Both the position numbers and the translations under genes were made by a program. The notes beneath the pieces are model-generated. The model had not been told where the DNA came from. It searched no databases and saw only the letters and a list, made by a program, of their open reading frames with translations. Positions 5,925-11,111 of a stretch of DNA of 11,111 bases are shown here, piece after piece; the first letter of the stretch is position 1; every line of letters begins with the position of its first letter. Origin of the DNA: DTGL01 sp038895395 (GTDB lineage Archaea; Iainarchaeota; Iainarchaeia; Iainarchaeales; DTGL01); assembly GCA_038895395.1 (NCBI GenBank), contig JAWANJ010000028.1, positions 1 through 11,111 of the forward strand. Direction: 5' to 3'.

Positions 5925-6854
5925 CTACCTAAGCAAAATATTTCTTTTTATTCGGTCATGGAACATGAAGTTGTCGTTAGTGTCGTGCTTAGCACCTTCA
6001 ACAAAATCGCATAGCTCTGCTATCTTTGAGCTTAGTTCATCAGCATAATAAACCGCTAGGGCTTCTGGAAACATTGGCTCTTTAGGAGATCCATATTCTA
6101 GCTTGCCATGGTGGCTTATTATTATGTGAAGAAGCTTGTTTTTTGTCATTTCATCTAGCATAACTTCGTCACATTTTTTCGCGACAATATTTGCTCCAAG
6201 CACTAAATGCCCTAAAAGCTGGCCTTTTGTAGTGCCCTTTATCCTAGAGGTGACTTCTATCTCCTCTAGTTTTCCGATATCGTGCAGCAGAGCACCAGCA
6301 ACAAGAAGATCCTTTTCCATGTTGGGATATAGTTCATGTACTTTTTTACATATTTCAACTACCTCTAAGGTGTGTTCCAAAAGTCCACCTATCCAGTTGT
6401 GATGAATCTCTATAGCCGCTGGGTGTTTCTTTATTTTTTCATTTTCTAATTGTTCTATCTCGGCCATAATTTTAGCATAAACTTTTTCTATGTCCTTTTT
6501 GCTGATCTTTACAAAAGCAGTTTCTTCGTATCGGCTTTTATCTATCACCTCTATAGAGTCTGGTTCGTTTGCTGTAAGTTCCAACTTGCCCTTATAAGTA
6601 GTAACACGACCCTTTACCCTTACAACGCTATCTGCTTTTATTGAATCATATATGTCTCTAACTTTTTTTTCATCTTTAGGGCCCCAATACTTGCAAGTTA
6701 AACTTTTGCCACTGTTGTCAGATAATATTAATTCAAAAGCGTAACCATTGGTGTATGGAATAAAACCCTTTTTTATTTTAACAACAAAAACATCGTCTAC
6801 GATGTCACCTTCTTTTAGCTCCGAAATTGATATCTTTTTAATTATCTTTTCCAT
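5925..6854 (-). CDS. OB-fold and HD-domain 3'-5' exoribonuclease, YhaM-like
   Basis: I choose ATG 6854 (309 residues) because YhaM-type proteins begin a few residues before the SELKEGD motif. GTG 6902 and ATG 6899 would add a 15-16-residue extension. An N-terminal OB-fold (about 10-105), with FELILSDNSGKSLTCKYWG and RVKGRVTTYKGKLEL, should bind nucleic acid. The C-terminal HD domain (about 150-285) holds the metal ligands in order: H161 in GGLLEHT, H191-D192 in LLHDIGKLE, H216 in GHLVLG, H248-H249 in ISHHG, and D272 in YYADELSSK. Length and layout match bacterial YhaM/CBF1 (about 314 residues), a 3'-5' RNA exonuclease also acting on DNA ends. It is cytosolic and shares a transcript with the membrane HTH gene. 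Activity is inferred from the family; all key residues are present. Confidence 0.9.
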   Translation of the reverse strand: MEKIIKKISISELKEGDIVDDVFVVKIKKGFIPYTNGYAFELILSDNSGKSLTCKYWGPKDEKKVRDIYDSIKADSVVRVKGRVTTYKGKLELTANEPDSIEVIDKSRYEETAFVKISKKDIEKVYAKIMAEIEQLENEKIKKHPAAIEIHHNWIGGLLEHTLEVVEICKKVHELYPNMEKDLLVAGALLHDIGKLEEIEVTSRIKGTTKGQLLGHLVLGANIVAKKCDEVMLDEMTKNKLLHIIISHHGKLEYGSPKEPMFPEALAVYYADELSSKIAELCDFVEGAKHDTNDNFMFHDRIKRNILLR

Positions 6855-6882
6855 AACGCTCAAATTATTATTTAATAAGATA

Positions 6883-6890
6883 ATTTTAAA
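6883..6890 (-). promoter_or_regulatory. TATA-like box of the exoribonuclease gene
   Basis: The minus strand reads TTTAAAAT at 6890-6883, predicting transcription start near 6860, 6 nt before ATG 6854. This supports the shorter start. The sequence is AT-rich, so chance matches are likely. Confidence 0.35.
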
Positions 6891-6904
6891 ATCGCACATC
6901 ACAA

Positions 6905-9565
6905 CTATGCTGAAATACGATCAGTAAACCATACATGCCCTTCTCTCTTTTTTAGTTCAATCTTTTTTAATAAAATCTTTACCAAGTCCATGACTACAAT
7001 CACTGAAAATGACATAAGAGCGCTTATAGCTAAATAAAAAACAGGAAGGGGGGTAGTTTCAAATGGTTTGTTAAGTGGTGTATATATGACCAAATATGTA
7101 GCAAAGATTGAACATAGCGAGGCAATTACAAGATATTTGTTTGCGGTTATTGGTAGTTCATGTACTCCATAGCGGAAAGATCTAAAATTAAATGCATTGG
7201 CAATTTCCAGCAATATTAGTGTTGCAAGCGCTGCTGTCCTTGCAGTTGTTTCTCCAGCTTCAAAACAACTATATGCTATAACAAAAACAGAAAAAGAACA
7301 CAAGCTAACAACAGCAGCAGATAATACCATGAACAGCAAGGTTTCTTTATCTATAAACTGTGATCTTTTTCTTGGTTTGGACTTCATAATGTCAAAAGAT
7401 GGTGGGTTAAGACCAAGTGTTATTGCTGGTAGATCGTCAGTTACAAGATTCATAAACAATATTTGAAGAGGCAACAACGGCAGTGGTAACCCTGCAAATA
7501 GACCCATGAGCACAATTGAAAGTTCAGCAAAGTTACAGGACAGCTGATAAGATACGAATTTTTTCATATTTGTAAATATTGTACGACCCTCACTAATAGC
7601 TGTTACTATGGTAGCAAAGTTATCATCTTTAAGCACAATGTCCGCAGCTTCTCTTGATACGTCAGTTCCTGTCATACCCATAGCAACCCCGATATGTGCT
7701 TCTTTTAATGCTGGTGCATCGTTTACACCATCACCAGTCATTGTTACTATTTCACCATTTTTCTTTAGAGCACCCACAATACGCATCTTGTGCTCAGGCC
7801 TAACCCGAGCAAATATTGCTATCTTCTTTACAATTTTGACTAGTTCTTCATCACTTATTTTGTCCAATTCCTCACCAGTAATAACATGCCCTCTAAGGCC
7901 TATTTGATTGGCTATTGAAATAGCAGTTTCTTTATGATCTCCAGTAATCATCTTTACATCTATTCTAGCTTCATGGCATATTTTTATAGCCTCACGAACT
8001 TCTTCTCTTGGCGGATCTTCTATTGCAGCAATACCTAAAAAGATCAAAGGCTTTTCAAATGCAGCTTGAGTTTCTTCTACAGGTAAATATGCAAAGGCAA
8101 GGTTTCTGTAACCCTGTCTGGCAAGAACTCTGTTTTTGTGTAAGAGCAAATTTTTTTCTTGTTCACTGAGTTTTTCTATGTTTGCTTTTTTCTGAATATA
8201 TTCACACCTTTCAATTATTGCTTCTGGTGCTCCCTTTGCATATACAAAAAGCTTGTTATGCTCAGAACAAAGTACCATCATAAATTTTTTCTCTGAGCTG
8301 AAAGGTATTTCCTCAAGCCTTTTTGCATTTATGTCTTCCCTATAAATTTTGGCTTTCGCAGCCATTACTAACAAAGCTCCTTCTGTTTTGCTTCCAAAAA
8401 CGTTGTACTCTCTGTCGGTGCCTTTTCTTTCTATTCTTGAATCGTTGCATAGGACTGCAGTTTTCATAATTGTGTAAATCAAAGGATCTTTTGCAGCATC
8501 AATTTTCTTATTGTTCAATATAAAATCGCCTTCTGCTTCATAGCCAACACCACTGATATCATATTCTGCATCAGCTGTTATAAGTTTCTTTACCGTCATT
8601 TCACCCTTTGTTATAGTTCCTGTTTTGTCAGAGCATATAACCGTAGTTTCCCCGAGAGTTTCTATAACAGACATTCTGTTTACAATCGCATTTTTATGTG
8701 CCATTCTTCTTGCTCCTACTGCTAGCGTCATTATCAATACTAAAGGCAATCCCTCTGGAAATGCAGAAATTGAAAGTGCAATTACTGCCAAAGCAATTTC
8801 TACAAGTATAATATCGGTTAATGGCATGTTTCTTAGAATCATTATCACGCCGCTTACTGTTGAGACCACTATAGCAACAATCACCATTACTTTAGCAATT
8901 TGGTTTATTTTCTCTTGCAGCAATGATTGTTTTTCTGTTTGTGAAACCATACCAGCGATATTTCCAAACCGTGTTCTCATACCCGTGTTTTCAACTTTAG
9001 CTATGGCTTTTCCGCTCATTATCAATGTTCCCATGAAAAGCATATTCTTGTCAGATATTTGGTGGTCATGTCTAGCAGCAGACTTTTTTATTTCTTCAGA
9101 TTCTCCAGTGAGAACAGATTCATCAACCTTCAAGTCTTTTTCTTGCAGTATTATGCAATCGGCAGGAACCTTTTCGCCAGTTCTGAGGATTATTATATCT
9201 CCAGGCACAAGCTCTCTTGATGGTACCTCTGTTTCTTTACTGTCTCTAATAACAAGAGATACTGGCATCAACATGCTCTTAAGAGCCTTTATAGCTTTTT
9301 CAGCCTTGTATTCCTGGATGAATCCAACTAGCACTATAACCAAGATTATCGCAAGAACAGTATAAGCCGTAACGCTTTTACCTATCAAAAAAGATAAGGC
9401 TGCGGCAAAAAAGAGTAAATAAACAATAAAATTTCGGCTTATCTGCCTTAAAAGTATTTTTTGCGGTGACAACTTTGAGACTTCAATGATCTCATTAAAA
9501 CCAAATTTCTTAAGCCTTTCCTGAGCTTCTTTGCTAGTTAAACCCATGTAGCCAGATTCATGCAT
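6905..9565 (-). CDS. P-type Ca2+-transporting ATPase (P2 class)
   Basis: A complete 886-residue cation pump. An N-terminal cation-ATPase domain (GLTSKEAQERLKKFGFNEI) is followed by helices near 45-62 and 65-85. The actuator domain carries TGES at 153-156, and helix 4 carries PEGLP at 270-274. The phosphorylation motif DKTGT has its Asp at 313. Nucleotide-binding KGAPE is at 444-448, with TGDH at 541-544 and TGDGVNDAP at 610-618. Helix 5 has N678 and E681 (SCNFAEL), and helix 6 has N706, T709 and D710 (NLVTDDLP). These correspond to the Ca2+ ligands of SERCA-type pumps, so export of Ca2+ (or perhaps Mn2+) at ATP cost is the best call. One difference from SERCA is D711 in place of Gly. It is monocistronic by promoter placement, with 44 nt to the upstream glycosyltransferase gene. 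Confidence 0.93.
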   Translation of the reverse strand: MHESGYMGLTSKEAQERLKKFGFNEIIEVSKLSPQKILLRQISRNFIVYLLFFAAALSFLIGKSVTAYTVLAIILVIVLVGFIQEYKAEKAIKALKSMLMPVSLVIRDSKETEVPSRELVPGDIIILRTGEKVPADCIILQEKDLKVDESVLTGESEEIKKSAARHDHQISDKNMLFMGTLIMSGKAIAKVENTGMRTRFGNIAGMVSQTEKQSLLQEKINQIAKVMVIVAIVVSTVSGVIMILRNMPLTDIILVEIALAVIALSISAFPEGLPLVLIMTLAVGARRMAHKNAIVNRMSVIETLGETTVICSDKTGTITKGEMTVKKLITADAEYDISGVGYEAEGDFILNNKKIDAAKDPLIYTIMKTAVLCNDSRIERKGTDREYNVFGSKTEGALLVMAAKAKIYREDINAKRLEEIPFSSEKKFMMVLCSEHNKLFVYAKGAPEAIIERCEYIQKKANIEKLSEQEKNLLLHKNRVLARQGYRNLAFAYLPVEETQAAFEKPLIFLGIAAIEDPPREEVREAIKICHEARIDVKMITGDHKETAISIANQIGLRGHVITGEELDKISDEELVKIVKKIAIFARVRPEHKMRIVGALKKNGEIVTMTGDGVNDAPALKEAHIGVAMGMTGTDVSREAADIVLKDDNFATIVTAISEGRTIFTNMKKFVSYQLSCNFAELSIVLMGLFAGLPLPLLPLQILFMNLVTDDLPAITLGLNPPSFDIMKSKPRKRSQFIDKETLLFMVLSAAVVSLCSFSVFVIAYSCFEAGETTARTAALATLILLEIANAFNFRSFRYGVHELPITANKYLVIASLCSIFATYLVIYTPLNKPFETTPLPVFYLAISALMSFSVIVVMDLVKILLKKIELKKREGHVWFTDRISA

Positions 9566-9585
9566 TTAACAATCATGTAATCTAA

Positions 9586-9594
9586 ATTTATTAA
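9586..9594 (-). promoter_or_regulatory. TATA-like box of the P-type ATPase gene
   Basis: The minus strand reads TTAATAAAT at 9594-9586. The predicted transcription start falls at about 9564, on the ATG at 9565. No SD motif is present, so a leaderless mRNA is likely. Confidence 0.5.
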
Positions 9595-9609
9595 TCTTTC
9601 TTTTTTTGT

Positions 9610-10710
9610 CTAGGGTTCTAGGACCTTCTTATAAAGCTTTTCCAGTTTTTTAGCGATAGAAGCTGAACTAAAAGAACTTGCAAATTCTGTTGCTCTCTTT
9701 CTCATCTTTTCTTTTTCGAGTTCCTCAAGTTCAATAATTTCATTTATTTTTGAAACACACGATTCAACATCATTAAAGTCCACAATAAACCCATTTTCAC
9801 CATTTTTTATAAATCCCTCGAAGGTAGGTATTTTGTTTAGCACTGGAATACAACCAGCCTTCATTGCTTCAATTACGCTTATCCCAAAACCTTCGTGGCT
9901 TGAAGCAGATATGAAAAAGTCGCACTTTGAAAGCATTTCTTTTAGCTTCTTGTCAGAGCACCTGCCCAAGATCTTTATTCTGTCTTCAGCACCCTCTTTT
10001 TTGACAAGCTCTTTAAGGTCTTTTATCTTTTCATCAAATTCTTCACCTGCTATGTATAGCGTAGCTTTACTTTTTTTGCTAGCAAATGCAAAAACGCTAA
10101 TGAGCTTTGGCAAATTTTTGTTCTTGCTTAAGCGACCAACAAATATGAATGTGTTCTTACACTTTTTTCCTGGTTTGAAACCTTTTAGGTTAAATGGAAC
10201 TGTTATGTGCTCCAATTTTTTTTGAGGCAAAATCTCCTGAAATTGTCTCAAGTCATTTTCGCTTACAGCCACAACCTTGTCTGCTAGCCTTAATATCAAT
10301 CTGCACCAAAAATAAAAGTAAATACTTTTAAGCAAATTTTTACCAGTGTGAAATATACCACCGTGTGTGCTAATCACTACTGGCTTCTTATGCAAAAATT
10401 TTGTAATTAAAAGATAATCCGAAAAAAAACCTATGCCATGAATGTGAATTATATCACAATCTCTTATGTGTTTTAATGTACCAAAAGCTATTTTGTAAAT
10501 ACTTAGGTCAACAAAAGGTAGTCGCACTATTGCAGTTCCTTTATAATTGTCGTACTGTTTCAGTTTTTCTCTTTTGTTTCCGCATTTGTTCAAGCATATA
10601 ACCTTACATATGTGTCCTCTTTTGCTTAGTTCTGTGCACAGGGTTTTTACAGAATTTTCAATACCACCTATGCATGGCCAAAAATGATGTGTTACATGTG
10701 CTATTTTCAT
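9610..10710 (-). CDS. GT4 family glycosyltransferase
   Basis: I place the start at ATG 10708-10710 (366 residues), where the family's usual N-terminus MKIAHVTHHFWPCIGGIENS begins. ATG 10767 would add 19 residues and leave no promoter space beside the divergent gene. The protein is a GT-B fold retaining glycosyltransferase. The N-terminal acceptor domain has the GG loop at 15-16 and HIHG at 89-92. The C-terminal donor domain has FVGRLSKNKNL at 190-200 and the E-x7-E motif, with E273 and E281 in SSHEGFGISVIEAM. These residues bind and act on a nucleotide-sugar at the cytosolic membrane face, probably for lipid-linked glycans or surface polysaccharide. The exact sugar is unknown. The divergent membrane protein may belong to the same glycan pathway. 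Confidence 0.9.
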   Translation of the reverse strand: MKIAHVTHHFWPCIGGIENSVKTLCTELSKRGHICKVICLNKCGNKREKLKQYDNYKGTAIVRLPFVDLSIYKIAFGTLKHIRDCDIIHIHGIGFFSDYLLITKFLHKKPVVISTHGGIFHTGKNLLKSIYFYFWCRLILRLADKVVAVSENDLRQFQEILPQKKLEHITVPFNLKGFKPGKKCKNTFIFVGRLSKNKNLPKLISVFAFASKKSKATLYIAGEEFDEKIKDLKELVKKEGAEDRIKILGRCSDKKLKEMLSKCDFFISASSHEGFGISVIEAMKAGCIPVLNKIPTFEGFIKNGENGFIVDFNDVESCVSKINEIIELEELEKEKMRKRATEFASSFSSASIAKKLEKLYKKVLEP

Positions 10711-10734
10711 ATCAGATAACTTGTCATAGTTAGC

Positions 10735-10742
10735 TTTTAAAG
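10735..10742. promoter_or_regulatory. near-palindromic TATA-like box, possibly shared by divergent genes
   Basis: CTTTTAAAGG at 10734-10743 contains the palindrome TTTAAA (10736-10741). Its centre is about 29 nt from both the minus-strand ATG at 10710 and the plus-strand ATG at 10768. This is the expected archaeal spacing for leaderless mRNAs in both directions. The minus-strand upstream region includes another AT-rich site near 10752-10760, which fits neither start. Confidence 0.45.
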
Positions 10743-10767
10743 GTGTGCTAAGTAATATACAATTCAT

Positions 10768-11111
10768 ATGTTTTCAGCACATCCAAAAAAAACAGTTTTG
10801 CTTTTTGCTTCACTTGCCCTAATATCCAGCGGATTTTTGTGGGCTATTTTTTGTGATTCTAGTATGAGCGCATGTTATGCAGCTGATAGCAAAGATTACA
10901 TAAATTTTTTACAATATCTTTTGTATGGTGAATCTCTTACTGAGCTGGGGCGAGCAAGAAGCCTAAGAATAGTAGCAATGATTTTAGTTCTGCCTTTTGT
11001 TCTTTTTTTCAATAACTATGTTTTAGCTTTTGCACTTGTTAACTCAGTGATGTTTGCTTTGACTGTATGGTTTTTTTATAAGTGGCTTTCTTTACATTCA
11101 GAAAAGATTGC
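10768..11111 (+). CDS. polytopic membrane protein, N-terminal part (possibly GT-C glycosyltransferase)
   Basis: The only plus-strand gene; it runs off the right edge after 114 full codons without a stop. It starts at ATG 10768-10770 with no SD motif. A first membrane helix (about 9-28) is followed by a loop with DSKDYINFLQYLLYGES (40-56) and GRARSLR (61-67), then at least two helices (about 68-88 and 84-106). A first helix followed by a loop with Asp, Tyr, Gly and Arg in this order resembles the start of GT-C (PMT/ArnT-like) glycosyltransferases that use lipid-linked sugars. That match is by pattern only. The neighbouring GT4 gene supports a glycan role. It could equally be an unrelated polytopic protein. 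Confidence 0.6.
   Translation, partial: MFSAHPKKTVLLFASLALISSGFLWAIFCDSSMSACYAADSKDYINFLQYLLYGESLTELGRARSLRIVAMILVLPFVLFFNNYVLAFALVNSVMFALTVWFFYKWLSLHSEKI

Noticed and set aside
8625..9365. Plus-strand 246-codon ORF opposite the P-type ATPase
   Set aside because: It is antisense to invariant P-type ATPase motifs (TGES, PEGLP, DKTGT), which explain the sequence fully.
1..11111. Search for CRISPR arrays, tRNA/rRNA genes, transposases and phage genes
   Set aside because: I found no repeat-spacer pattern, cloverleaf, inverted-repeat-bounded element or mobile-element protein in either strand by reading; there is no evidence for a defence or mobile system here.

Overview
The window looks like archaeal DNA of low GC content. 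The reasons are a DUF2207 membrane protein, a membrane-anchored winged-helix regulator with an extracytoplasmic domain, and AT-rich TATA-like boxes about 24-30 nt upstream of several start codons with no Shine-Dalgarno (SD) motif, which suggests leaderless mRNAs. Internal operon genes instead carry good GGAGG-type SD motifs. A euryarchaeal or DPANN lineage is plausible, but I cannot place it further from sequence alone.

Almost everything is on the minus strand, so genes are read from right to left. From the right edge: the start of a plus-strand polytopic membrane protein (10768 onward) diverges from a GT4 glycosyltransferase (9610-10710). The two may share one near-palindromic TATA box. Next comes a Ca2+-type P-type ATPase (6905-9565). 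It is followed by a pair made of an OB-fold/HD-domain exoribonuclease of the YhaM type and a membrane-anchored HTH regulator, separated by only 7 nt. Then come a secreted helical protein and a 65-residue membrane-anchored acidic protein, joined by an ATGA overlap and closed by a hairpin plus U-tract terminator. After that lies an ABC exporter (ATPase then permease, TGA directly abutting ATG), followed by an interrupted MFS-like gene and a small hydrophobic ORF. The left edge holds a frameshifted, edge-truncated DUF2207 gene.

The left 2 kb is degraded or carries sequence errors. The DUF2207 gene lacks one T near 488-489. The MFS gene has a -1 frame change at about 1577-1583, exactly on a GGGTTTT heptamer in the correct phase, and lacks a recognisable C-terminal half. 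Both frame changes are explained by one missing T in a short T-run, so assembly error, pseudogenisation and (for the second) programmed frameshifting all need to be considered.

The least explained part is the centre (3.9-5.9 kb): a membrane-anchored regulator, a promoter with a tandem GCGGAACAA repeat, a secreted coiled-coil protein and a tiny acidic anchored protein. These could form a small envelope-sensing and response unit, but that role is inference from gene order and topology.
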